A DNA stretch of 64,000 bases from VXNF01 sp964291305 (GTDB lineage: Bacteria > Actinomycetota > Acidimicrobiia > Acidimicrobiales > CATQHL01). Positions 43,070 through 51,382 of this stretch are shown one piece after another. The notes below the pieces were generated by a model. That model saw only the letters and a list, made by a program, of their open reading frames with translations. It had not been told where the DNA came from and searched no databases. Position 1 is the stretch's first letter, and every line of letters starts with the position of its first letter. Position numbers and translations under genes: made by a program. The DNA lies in NCBI GenBank assembly GCA_964291305.2, contig OZ219783.1, positions 1,798,001 through 1,862,000 of the forward strand. The letters run 5' to 3'.

Positions 43070-43806
43070 GACGCCGGGCGGGGTGGCGGCGGTTGGGCCA
43101 GCACCTCTCGCTGATGACGCATTATCTCAGCTATGCCCCCAGCCGCCAGGTTCAGCAGCTCGTCCAGTCTTGGTCGGCCGAAAGGGGCGCCTTCAGCGGT
43201 GCCTTGCACCTCGATGAGATCGCCGGAACCGGTCATCACCACGTTCATGTCCACATCCGCGGTTACGTCCTCGCGGTAGTCCGGGTCTAGAACTGGTAGG
43301 TCGCCCAGCACCGCTACCGACACCGCGGCACAGGCGTCTACTAGTGGGTGTGGCCCGGCGAGTTCGAGACGGCTGAGGGCGTCATGTAGGGCCACGTAGC
43401 CCCCGCAGATCGACGCCACCCTGGTGCCACCATCGGCCTGCAACACGTCGCAGTCCACCGTCACCGCCCGCTCGCCGAGGCGACCCAGATCGCAAACCGC
43501 CCGAAGCGAGCGACCCACCAGGCGCTGGATTTCCTGAGTGCGACCGGACTGGCGGCCAGCCCGAGCCTCCCGGCGGATTCGCTCACCGGAGCTACCCGGC
43601 AGCATTGAGTACTCGGCGGTCACCCAGCCGCTTCCCTGGCCGCGGAGCCAGCGCGGCACCTCCTCGCTAACCGAAGCAGTGCACAACACTCGAGTGCGTC
43701 CCAAACTCACCAGCACCGAGCCGTCAGCCATTTCGGTGTAGTCGCGAGCGAAGGCCAGCGGGCGCAAGTCAGCGGCTTGCCGTCCATCAATTCGTGCCTT
43801 ATCCAC
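43066..43806 (-). CDS. rph: Ribonuclease PH
   Basis: A 246-residue phosphorolytic 3'-5' exoribonuclease that trims tRNA 3' ends. Blocks DGRQAADLRPLAF, GSVLVSLGRTRVLCTASV, GQGSGWVTAEYSMLPGS and ERAVTVDCDVLQADGGTR are typical. It heads the rph-rdgB pair and is divergent from the 5'-nucleotidase gene. Confidence 0.95.
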   Translation of the reverse strand: MDKARIDGRQAADLRPLAFARDYTEMADGSVLVSLGRTRVLCTASVSEEVPRWLRGQGSGWVTAEYSMLPGSSGERIRREARAGRQSGRTQEIQRLVGRSLRAVCDLGRLGERAVTVDCDVLQADGGTRVASICGGYVALHDALSRLELAGPHPLVDACAAVSVAVLGDLPVLDPDYREDVTADVDMNVVMTGSGDLIEVQGTAEGAPFGRPRLDELLNLAAGGIAEIMRHQREVLAQPPPPRPAS

Positions 43807-43971
43807 CGCCTCACCTTCCTATGCAAGCCGGCTCCCGAGGCTACGCCGGAGGTCGATCCGCTACTCCCTCGTCACCTTCGAACTCTCGACGTCAGCTATG
43901 ACACAAGCACATCGCCGCCGCGCCATCCGTCGCGCAAGCAGCGTTCACGGGGCAGGTCTATAGTCAGCGCC

Positions 43972-45972
43972 ATGACACAAGAACGTCTCCCCCAGAGGGG
44001 AAGCTCTCATCGAACCAAATGGCGCAAGCTAGCCGTCGTGCTAGCGGCGCTTGGCCTCCTAATGTCGGTCACTGCGCTGGCACCAACCGCACTCAGTGCC
44101 CAGGACAACACGGCTTACTCGCTCACCATCTTGCACAACAACGACGGTGAGTCGAAGCTGCTGCACAGCGCTGACAGCGGCTTCCCGGGTATCGCTCGGT
44201 TCGTGACCGCCATGAAGAACCTGCAAGACGGCGCCACAACCGACGGCGTCCTGACCGTTACGGCCGGCGACAACTTCCTGGCGTCCAAAGAGTTCAACGT
44301 CAGCCTCGAGCGGGGTGCTCCGTTCTTCGACTCGATAGCCCTCAGCGGCCTTTATGACGCCATGGCGGTCGGTAACCACGACATGGACTTCGGACCGGAA
44401 GTGGCAGCGGACTTCTTCGGCGGCTTTGATCCACCGGTGGTCTTCCTTTCAGCCAACCTGGACGTTTCGGACGAGCCGGCACTGGTGAGGATGGTGGAAG
44501 CGGGTCGCCTAGCCCGCAGCACCGTCGTGGAGACCGGGGGCGAGAAAGTCGGCGTCATCGGTGCTATCACCCCGATGCTGGGAGCGATCTCCACACCGCG
44601 CAACGCCGTCGTGTCCGAGGTAGCCGCGGCGGTCAACGCCGAAGTAGCCAAACTCACCGAAGCGGGCGTCAACAAGATCGTCCTAATCAGCCACCTGCAG
44701 CAGGTGAGCGAGGATGTGGAAGCGTTGGCCTCTATCTCGGGCGTGGACGTGGCGATCGGCGGTGGCGGCGACGAGATGCTGCGCAGCGACGACAGCACCT
44801 GCCTGCCGGAGGAGGAAACAGCCGGCCCGTATCCGCTGAGCGCAACCGACGCCGACGGCAAGACGGTGCCGGTAATCACCGCACCCGGCGGCTACCGCTG
44901 CATTGGCGAGCTGGTCGTGAACTTCGACGCCGACGGCAACGTGCTTTCTACCGAAGGCCGCTCGGTTGGCGTGAGCCTCGACGAAACTCCGAACGCCGAA
45001 GTGCTAGCAGCGGTAGAGGAACCGCTGGCAGCGGCTCTGGAGGAGTTGGACGCCAACATCTTGGCTACCACCGAGGTGGACCTGGACGGCCGCCGTTCGC
45101 AGATCCGCACTCGTGAGACCAACCAGGGCAACCTGGTCGCCGACGCTTCGCTCTGGGTGGGCACCCAGCGGGCGGAAGAGCACGGCACATCCGCCCCTCA
45201 CATTGCCCTCCAAGGCGGCGGCGGCATCCGTAACGACTCCATCCTCGCCGCCGGTAGCGAGTTGACCGAGTCCACCACCTGGGATATTTCGCCGTTCGGC
45301 AACGTGGTGGTAACCCTGGAGATGACTCGGGAGCGGCTGAAGGAAGCAATGGAGGTTTCCTATGACTGCATTCCAGGCACTTGCGGGCAGTTCTCGCAGG
45401 TGGCGGGCATGAAGCTGGTGATCGACATGGGCATGCCGGCCCGTGAGACCGACCGTGACGGCGACTGTTCCAACATCGGCCACGAAGGCTCCCGGGTGCG
45501 CAGCATCGTCTTGGACGACGGCACCGTCATCGTGGAAGACGGCGAAGTGGTGCCGGGTGATCCGGTGGTGATGACCACCGTGAGTTGGTTTGCTGGCGGT
45601 GGCGACTGCTTCCCGGCTGACGACCTGCCGCACACCAAACTGGGTATCACCGACCAGCGCACGCTGGCCGATTACCTCAGCGAAGGGCTCGACGGTGTCG
45701 TGACGGCCGAACAGTATCCGATCGGCGGCGAAGGCCGCGTCACGATCATCGACTCCTCTGCTGACGAGGACATGGAGGGAGACGGCGCCATTGACGATGA
45801 CATGGACGAGGACAGCTCCACCGACGACGACATGGACGAGGACATGACCTCCGACGAGGACATGGACGAGGACATGACCTCCGACGAGGACATGGACGAG
45901 GACAGCTCCACCGAAGACGACATGGACGAGGACATGGAAGACGGCCCGCCGATGGAACAGGCCACCGGCTGA
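43972..45972 (+). CDS. Secreted 5'-nucleotidase / metallophosphatase
   Basis: A 666-residue exported enzyme. Signal peptide about residues 1-42 (LAVVLAALGLLMSVTALAPTALSAQ). Calcineurin-like metallophosphatase domain with LTILHNNDGESKLL, AVGNHDMDFGPE and ISHLQQ metal motifs, then the 5'-nucleotidase C-terminal domain with NLVADASLW, LQGGGGIRND and the aromatic-lined substrate region. The last 55 residues are a repetitive acidic stretch (DDDMDEDMTSDEDMDED) ending EDGPPMEQATG, a tail resembling that of the poly-Thr surface proteins. The ATG at 43972 was chosen because the signal peptide starts there. It probably releases phosphate and nucleosides outside the cell, feeding the nucleoside salvage genes. 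Confidence 0.9.
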   Translation: MTQERLPQRGSSHRTKWRKLAVVLAALGLLMSVTALAPTALSAQDNTAYSLTILHNNDGESKLLHSADSGFPGIARFVTAMKNLQDGATTDGVLTVTAGDNFLASKEFNVSLERGAPFFDSIALSGLYDAMAVGNHDMDFGPEVAADFFGGFDPPVVFLSANLDVSDEPALVRMVEAGRLARSTVVETGGEKVGVIGAITPMLGAISTPRNAVVSEVAAAVNAEVAKLTEAGVNKIVLISHLQQVSEDVEALASISGVDVAIGGGGDEMLRSDDSTCLPEEETAGPYPLSATDADGKTVPVITAPGGYRCIGELVVNFDADGNVLSTEGRSVGVSLDETPNAEVLAAVEEPLAAALEELDANILATTEVDLDGRRSQIRTRETNQGNLVADASLWVGTQRAEEHGTSAPHIALQGGGGIRNDSILAAGSELTESTTWDISPFGNVVVTLEMTRERLKEAMEVSYDCIPGTCGQFSQVAGMKLVIDMGMPARETDRDGDCSNIGHEGSRVRSIVLDDGTVIVEDGEVVPGDPVVMTTVSWFAGGGDCFPADDLPHTKLGITDQRTLADYLSEGLDGVVTAEQYPIGGEGRVTIIDSSADEDMEGDGAIDDDMDEDSSTDDDMDEDMTSDEDMDEDMTSDEDMDEDSSTEDDMDEDMEDGPPMEQATG

Positions 45973-45995
45973 TCTGCCGCAACGCCTGATTTGTG

Positions 45996-46023
45996 CCGGC
46001 CCTGGGTTTACGCCCGGGGCCGG
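45996..46023. terminator. Bidirectional hairpin between convergent genes
   Basis: A GC-rich inverted repeat (CCGGCCCTGGG-loop-GCCCGGGGCCGG) lies between the 5'-nucleotidase and cysteine synthase genes, which face each other. The following T-run is weak, so the terminator role is plausible from position rather than certain. Confidence 0.5.
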
Positions 46024-46050
46024 TGCCTTTATGGCTTAGAAGTAGACGGC

Positions 46051-47001
46051 TTAGAAGTAGATAATGCGTTCGGCCCGTTCGATTACCTCGTCGAGTGGGT
46101 CGGTCCAAGCCCTCGTGGAGAGATACTTCCAGCCGCCGTCGGCCGCTACGAAGACTATGACGCCCGACTCGATGCGCTCAGCCACTCGGCACGCCCCAGC
46201 TAGGGCTGCCCCACTAGAGATGCCGGCGAACACCGAGGCTCCGCTAGCCAGCCGGCGGGTGTACTCTAGCGCTTCTCGAGGGCGCACTATTCGCTTGCCG
46301 TCGAGGAGCTGGTTCCCGCCCCAGTTCTCGTAAACCGGCGGGATGTAGCCGTCGTCAAGGTTTCGCAGGCCTTCCACTTTCTCCCCTGCCGGGGGTTCCA
46401 CGGCGTAGACCTTCACGCCCGGTTTGTGCTCTTTGAGGTAGCGGCCGCAGCCCATGAGGGTGCCGCCGGTGCCCAGGCCGGCCACAAAGTGGGTGATGTC
46501 GGGACAGTCGGCCAGGATCTCCGGGCCGGTGGTGCGGTAGTGCGCCTGGGGGTTGGCCTCGTTGGCGTACTGGCAGAGGTACGCCCACTCGGGGTGCTCG
46601 GCGGCTAGGCGCTCGGCCCGTCGCACCGCCCCGTTGGAGCCCTCGGCTGCGGGGGAATCGATAATCTCCGCTCCGTAGATCTCTAGCAGGTCCCGGCGCT
46701 CGCTGGAGACGTTCTGCGGCAGGACGATCTTGACGGGGTAACCCCGCAGCCGGGCGATTAACGCCAGGGCGATGCCAGTGTTGCCCGAGGATGGCTCCAG
46801 GATGGTGGTGCCTGGCTGCAGGGTGCCGTCGGCTTCGGCTGCTTCGATCATGGAGCGGGCGACCCGGTCTTTCACCGAGCCGCCGGGGTTCTGACCCTCC
46901 AGCTTGGCGAGAATACGCACCGCTGGTTTGGGGCTGATACTGCTGACATCCACTAGCGGCGTGTTGCCGATGCAGTCGATTACCGAAGCGAAAATGGGCA
47001 T
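46051..47001 (-). CDS. Cysteine synthase family PLP enzyme
   Basis: A 316-residue fold-type II PLP enzyme that makes cysteine from an O-activated serine and a sulfur donor. The PLP lysine is in GQNPGGSVKDRVARSM, the SSGNTGIALA loop binds the substrate carboxylate and GTGGTLMG binds the phosphate of PLP. Because the JAMM protease Mec lies next upstream on the same strand, this is more likely the CysM type that uses the CysO-thiocarboxylate, as in mycobacteria, than CysK; the sequence alone does not settle this. The last 20 residues end AERIIYF. Confidence 0.9.
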   Translation of the reverse strand: MPIFASVIDCIGNTPLVDVSSISPKPAVRILAKLEGQNPGGSVKDRVARSMIEAAEADGTLQPGTTILEPSSGNTGIALALIARLRGYPVKIVLPQNVSSERRDLLEIYGAEIIDSPAAEGSNGAVRRAERLAAEHPEWAYLCQYANEANPQAHYRTTGPEILADCPDITHFVAGLGTGGTLMGCGRYLKEHKPGVKVYAVEPPAGEKVEGLRNLDDGYIPPVYENWGGNQLLDGKRIVRPREALEYTRRLASGASVFAGISSGAALAGACRVAERIESGVIVFVAADGGWKYLSTRAWTDPLDEVIERAERIIYF

Positions 47002-47267
47002 GAAAGTCCCGGGAGAATTGTTGACCGATTCACTAGTGATTCTACCGGTGGGGTGGGGGGCGGAGGCGTGTTGGGCGGGGCGGGGTTTGAGCTGCGGGTC
47101 GGCGGGGCTGGGTTGGGCTGGGTTGAGCGGAGGCGGGGCGGTGGGCCGGGTTAGGCGGCTGGCGGCGGGTCGGTAGCGGCGTGGTGTGTTGGGCGGGGCG
47201 GGTTTGAGCTGCGGGTCGGCGGCGTGGTGGGCGAGATTGGGGTAGGCAGCGGGTCGGCGGCGTGGCC

Positions 47268-47720
47268 TTAGGAGGTGATCTGAACCTCTTCTTCGGTTAT
47301 GCGCTCGTCGACGATTCGGTAGCTACGCAAGGCCGGCTCGGGGTGCTTTAGGGAGACGATGACGTAGTGCCAGACTCCGAGGGGGTCGAAGCGGGTGGCC
47401 TGAGCTACGTCGGTAGGCGAGGGGTAGGCGGTGGTGCGGGTGTGGGAGTGCATGACGCCGATGACGGTGAGGCCAGCTGCCTCGGCCCGCTGCTCAACAG
47501 CTAGGTGCTCGGCGCCGTCGAACTCGTAAATGATCTCCGAGGCAGCAGCGTTGACCATGGGGTAGAAAACTTCTACGGCGGCTGCCTCTGCGGCGGCGGT
47601 GGAAGCTGCGGCGGGGGTCGCGGTCGCAGCCCCGGCGAACAGCCCGCAGGCTTCGTGCGGTAGGCCCGCTACTGCGTGGGCCAGCATCGCGTCGTAAACG
47701 TCGCGGCGCAAAGTCAACAC
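47268..47720 (-). CDS. JAMM/MPN metalloprotease, Mec-like
   Basis: A 150-residue Mov34/MPN/PAD-1 family zinc protease. The glutamate in PHEACGLFAG and the JAMM motif GVMHSHTRTTAYPSPTD (HxH...S...D) are present. In mycobacteria Mec releases cysteine from the carrier protein CysO. I chose the GTG at 47720 (VLTLRRDVYDAML) because homology begins there; the open frame upstream runs through low-complexity sequence. An Ala/Thr-rich insertion (about residues 32-50) interrupts the first half. No CysO-like gene with a terminal Gly-Gly is found in the 266 bases between it and the synthase, which hold only G-rich repeats. Confidence 0.85.
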   Translation of the reverse strand: MLTLRRDVYDAMLAHAVAGLPHEACGLFAGAATATPAAASTAAAEAAAVEVFYPMVNAAASEIIYEFDGAEHLAVEQRAEAAGLTVIGVMHSHTRTTAYPSPTDVAQATRFDPLGVWHYVIVSLKHPEPALRSYRIVDERITEEEVQITS

Positions 47721-47868
47721 GGCCGTCAGCGTAGGGCACCCCGCTCCCCTTCCCGCCGGCGTAACCATCGCCAACCTGGTCAGAGCGGACGACGAAGACG
47801 AGGCGATCCTCCCCACTCCCCTTCCCCCTGCGTAACCATCGCCAACCGCTGCCGTCATCGTCACAGAG

Positions 47869-47879
47869 CCCCCCCCCCC
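47869..47879 (-). repeat. Poly-G tract (G11) upstream of the Mec gene
   Basis: Eleven G in the direction of the Mec gene, 149 bases before its start. The 415 bases from 47721 to 48135 contain no gene; they hold this tract and two imperfect direct repeats (around 47746-47780 and 47809-47850, sharing GTAACCATCGCCAAC). Confidence 0.7.
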
Positions 47880-48135
47880 GCAGGGCCAGCTCTGACCTCG
47901 GCGTACCCATCATCAACGCTGCCGTCACCGTCACCCTTCCGTCCTTCGGCGGCCCATATCGTCACCACGCCCAGTCGGAACCACGATGACAGGGGATCTA
48001 GTCCGCAGACGGCGGCGACCAGGATCTAGCTAGCCTGTCCCAGTCCCTTCTATTCCTACCTTGCGCGGTGCCTTGTAATTGGCGGCGCGACCAGGATCTA
48101 GCCAGCCTGTCACGGTGGCTAGTTAGCCTGCGCTC

Positions 48136-48624
48136 ATGGACCGGTCCGGCGTGAAGGTGGTTGCCCGCAACCGGCGCGCCCAGCGGGACTTCGAGATCCT
48201 CGGTACGTATGAGTGTGGGCTGGTGCTGCGCGGCGGCGAGGTGAAGTCGCTGCGAGACGGCACCGTGACCCTGGCTGAAGCCTACGGGCGGGTAGCTGGT
48301 GGCGAGGTGTGGCTGCACTCCATGCACGTGCCGCCGCAGCCGAACACCCCTAAGACCTTCGCTCCCGACCCCGATCGGCCACGCAAGCTGCTACTGCACC
48401 GGGCCGAGATAGACCGTCTCCGTGTCCGAGTGGACCAGGACCGCCTGCTGCTGATCCCGCTGTCGCTGTACTTTAGCGACGGGCGCGCCAAGGTGGAGAT
48501 GGCGCTGGCTCGGCGGCGGCGCAAGGTGGACCGCCGCACGATCCTGGCCCGCCGAGAGGCCGAGTTAGAGGCCCGCCGCGCCCTCTCCGAAGCGGCAAGA
48601 GATCAAGACCGGCAAGGGCTCTGA
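48136..48624 (+). CDS. smpB: SsrA-binding protein SmpB
   Basis: A 162-residue tmRNA-binding protein of the trans-translation system that rescues stalled ribosomes. Markers: VARNRRAQRDFEILGTYECGL, LRGGEVKSLRDGTVTLAEAY, and the C-terminal tail rich in arginine (LARRRRKVDRRT) that enters the decoding centre. It lies 224 bases upstream of ssrA, the usual actinobacterial order. Confidence 0.96.
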   Translation: MDRSGVKVVARNRRAQRDFEILGTYECGLVLRGGEVKSLRDGTVTLAEAYGRVAGGEVWLHSMHVPPQPNTPKTFAPDPDRPRKLLLHRAEIDRLRVRVDQDRLLLIPLSLYFSDGRAKVEMALARRRRKVDRRTILARREAELEARRALSEAARDQDRQGL

Positions 48625-48848
48625 GGTGTCTGGGCGGGGGAGCTTGCCGCCCTTTCCGGCTCCTCGACGCTCTCGGCGATCCCCGCGGCCGCGGGAGGTG
48701 TCTGGGCGGGGCGCCGCCACCCTTTCCAGGGCATTGTCACAGTCCGAGGCGGCGATGTGCCCCCACGCCCGCTCGTAGGGGTGCCGCCGCCCTTTCCGGA
48801 GCATTGTCACAGGGGTCCGATACAGTGAGACGTACCGCACATTGACAA

Positions 48849-49236
48849 GGGGCTGATCGGTTTCGACGTTGAGACCGGAAACCGTGCTACGCGACCGGAG
48901 TTGCTCAGACTCCAAAAACGGGGCACCAATAGACACGGCAATGATGAACCCGTGCTCCTCGCCGCCTGATCGTAAGGTCGGACGCTGAGGTGACTGCGAC
49001 CCCCCACCGGGGGGCACGCGGGGCCAGTCCGCTGCAGCCTGGCAACAGAAGCAGAGGAGGACGGCCGGGAAAGACCGCTGACGGCGAGAAAGACCGCTGA
49101 CACCGGAGAAAGATCCGGCGGAACCCCCAGGGGTAGCCGACCCGAAGGCACGCAACCCGCAAAGCGCTAATCGGGAATGGTCGTAGCGGAGCCGGCAACC
49201 GCTCAACGGACGGGGGTTCGATTCCCCCCAGCTCCA
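48849..49236 (+). ncRNA. ssrA: Transfer-messenger RNA (tmRNA)
   Basis: The 388-base RNA begins GGGGCTGATCGGTTTCGACG and ends in a tRNA-like T arm (GGGGG-TTCGATT-CCCCC) followed by CAGCTCC and A73; the ends pair as a seven-base acceptor stem. An internal frame ends ...NDEPVLLAA and TGA, the degradation tag. The resume codon is not certain; GGC would give GTNRHGNDEPVLLAA. The terminal LAA fits ClpXP recognition. CCA is not encoded in full. Confidence 0.93.
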
Positions 49237-49386
49237 CACTCAACCCTCGCCACCCCGGGCGTGGCGCACTCAAGACCCCATCGACGGTGAACTGCCGTCA
49301 ATATCGCCGCGAGCTGGCGGATGCTGTCCAGCGGGCGCAGTTCACGATCCGCGTCGCCCGCGCTGCGAGCAGCCAATTCGCGCAAT

Positions 49387-49438
49387 TTTTAGTACCGCTC
49401 CTGCCGTACATCTTTTAGTACCGCTCCTGCCGTACATC
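49387..49438 (+). repeat. Perfect tandem repeat, 2 x 26 bp
   Basis: Two exact head-to-tail copies of a 26-base unit beginning TTTTAGTACCGCTCCTGCCG, about 150 bases downstream of tmRNA and 60 bases before the next gene. It may be a binding site or a junction scar; the sequence does not say which. Confidence 0.8.
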
Positions 49439-49446
49439 CACCCCAG

Positions 49447-49467
49447 TGGTATATTTACTGGTATATT
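49447..49467 (+). promoter_or_regulatory. Putative operator/promoter with repeated TGGTATATT
   Basis: TGGTATATT occurs twice, 12 bases apart, 34 bases before the ATG of the gene pair that includes an XRE regulator. The AT-rich core could also act as a -10 element. Autoregulation by the downstream regulator is inferred. Confidence 0.45.
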
Positions 49468-49500
49468 ATCGCCAGCAATTTCCTCGCACTAGGAGGGCAG

Positions 49501-50130
49501 ATGAACGGAACCTTCGATAAAGAACTGATCCTCGATGACCTAGGCGACAAGGTGCTCGAGGCAATAGCTTTGAGCGTCGCTCGCACGCGCGAGGATTTTC
49601 GGCGATACCAAACGATGTTCCCGGAGTTTGTGGCTCAAGCTAGCCAGCGAGGGCTCTCTAACTGGATCCACGACCGACTTTGGCGCCACTTGAGCGAACT
49701 GTTAGCGGATGTTGACGGCGTCCTTCTCGTCGAAAGTGGTGCGACGAGGGAAATTGTGTACAGAGACCGTTATCGAATCCGGATGAAGCGGCACAAGCCA
49801 CCGGCGCAGGTCGCTACATACCCCACGCAGACAGCACTCGAGTTCATGAACCAAGCACCTGAACAACTTGTCCTTGAAGGGTTGGAACAGATCAATCTCA
49901 TTGCCGGTTACGAGTGGATCGACGACCGAGCCCAGATTGGGCACGCGGTGCTTTCCTTGAGGGGCGGGAAAGACAACGTGTTGTGGCTCTATCAACTTCC
50001 CGAAGCCGACGCCGCCGGTGTCACGCCCTCGGTCACGACACTTCCTCCTCGCAGTGAACCTGACGACACCCAGGTACGGACAGAGTATGTGCGCCGTAGC
50101 AACGAAGCTCCGGAAGTCCAAGAAAAATGA
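49501..50130 (+). CDS. Unknown protein coupled to an XRE-ImmA/IrrE regulator
   Basis: A 209-residue soluble protein with no signal or membrane segment. I do not recognise the family. The centre (DGVLLVESGATREIVYRDRYRIRMKRH) and the later GGKDNVLWLYQLPEAD look like mixed alpha/beta structure. It has a strong AGGAGGG site and its stop overlaps the start of the XRE-ImmA gene by four bases. Genes in this position next to ImmA/IrrE metalloproteases often form toxin-antitoxin-like pairs; by that analogy this would be the partner, but its activity is unknown. Confidence 0.75.
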   Translation: MNGTFDKELILDDLGDKVLEAIALSVARTREDFRRYQTMFPEFVAQASQRGLSNWIHDRLWRHLSELLADVDGVLLVESGATREIVYRDRYRIRMKRHKPPAQVATYPTQTALEFMNQAPEQLVLEGLEQINLIAGYEWIDDRAQIGHAVLSLRGGKDNVLWLYQLPEADAAGVTPSVTTLPPRSEPDDTQVRTEYVRRSNEAPEVQEK

Positions 50131-51185
50131 GTCTGGGAGAAGCTCTCGTCACACTCCGCCGAGCACACGGCCTGACTCAGAAAGATCTGGCGGATGCCTC
50201 CGGGATCACCCAAGCGGCGTTATCCCGCTACGAGAACGAACTGAGAACCCCCGACCAAACCGCAGTGACCAAACTCGCAGAACCGCTCGGCGTCACACCA
50301 AAGTTCCTCGAACGATCCGAACGGAACGAGGGCGCGTTCATGATCGACGCGCACATGCGTCGCCGAGCTACCGCTAGGCCGACTGTCTGGCGAAGGCTTG
50401 AGGCTAAGTTGAATGTCTACAGGCAGCACCTCGAATCCATCTCGGAGTCCGTCGAAATAGTTCCTAAGCTTGGACTTCCGAAGTTTGACCCCCTGGAGTA
50501 CTCGCCAGATGAGGCGGCTCTAATGGTGCGGATGCAATGGCGCATGCCTGCAGGTCCTGTGCGTGGGTTGGCTGGTTGGCTCGAATCTGCGGGCTGCTTG
50601 ATTGTGGCTGAGGACTTCGGTGAGATGTCGGGTGGCGGCCGGGTGGACGGATTGTCACAGTGGTCACGCGACTACCCGATAATGCTGATCAACGAACGGG
50701 CGCCGACAGACCGACTACGGCTCACACTCGCACACGAACTGGGCCACATCTGCTTACACAGCGGAGAGCTGGGAGACGACCCCGAAGTCGAAGCCAACGC
50801 TTTCGCTGCGGAGTTCCTCATGCCCGCAGCGACCATCCGACCCGACCTGCGAAACCTCGACCTCGGGCGGCTATCCCGCCTCAAGCGTCTATGGGGCGTC
50901 TCGATGCAAGCACTTATCGAACGGGCATACCGACTTGGCACGCTCAGCTCAGAAAAGCGGACATCGCTCTACAAGGCGCTCAGCAAACGAGGTTGGCGCA
51001 CCAAAGAACCACTAAGCGATGAACTCACCCCAGAAGTGCCATCCCTCGTCAACCGCATGGTCAAGGCACTATACGAATCCAGACTCACCCCAAACGAAAC
51101 CTACCAAATAGCAGGAGTAGCCCCAAACGCAGCAACAGTGCCTCCGTTTCTGACAATCAATAAGTTGTCAATCGCTAGTTCCTAG
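50127..51185 (+). CDS. XRE-family regulator with ImmA/IrrE metallopeptidase domain
   Basis: A 352-residue protein: an N-terminal helix-turn-helix (about 5-60; LTQKDLADASGITQAALSRYE) and a zinc peptidase domain with HELGHICLH (HExxH) near 200 followed by ANAFAAEFLMP. Such proteins bind DNA and cleave a repressor or antitoxin in response to stress or phage, as ImmA does for ImmR or IrrE for DdrO. It is translationally coupled to the unknown gene upstream and probably controls the promoter repeats at 49447. Confidence 0.88.
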   Translation: MSLGEALVTLRRAHGLTQKDLADASGITQAALSRYENELRTPDQTAVTKLAEPLGVTPKFLERSERNEGAFMIDAHMRRRATARPTVWRRLEAKLNVYRQHLESISESVEIVPKLGLPKFDPLEYSPDEAALMVRMQWRMPAGPVRGLAGWLESAGCLIVAEDFGEMSGGGRVDGLSQWSRDYPIMLINERAPTDRLRLTLAHELGHICLHSGELGDDPEVEANAFAAEFLMPAATIRPDLRNLDLGRLSRLKRLWGVSMQALIERAYRLGTLSSEKRTSLYKALSKRGWRTKEPLSDELTPEVPSLVNRMVKALYESRLTPNETYQIAGVAPNAATVPPFLTINKLSIASS

Positions 51186-51382
51186 GCGACGAATGTTAGC
51201 ACTGATCAGCACTACTTTCTATAAGACTTATGAAAGAAATCCACCCTTAACGAATTACAATCTCCAAGACTAAAGAGACAGTTAGTGGCCACCACCTCCA
51301 CCACCAAGAATCGACTCCAAATACTCACCATTTGACGGGATACCCATAGAGGGTCTGTTCCGAGAATGTCAACAATCAGCAA

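Noticed and set aside
48565..49239. A long minus-strand frame of 224 residues
   Set aside because: It overlaps the tmRNA gene almost completely; the RNA features at both ends are decisive.
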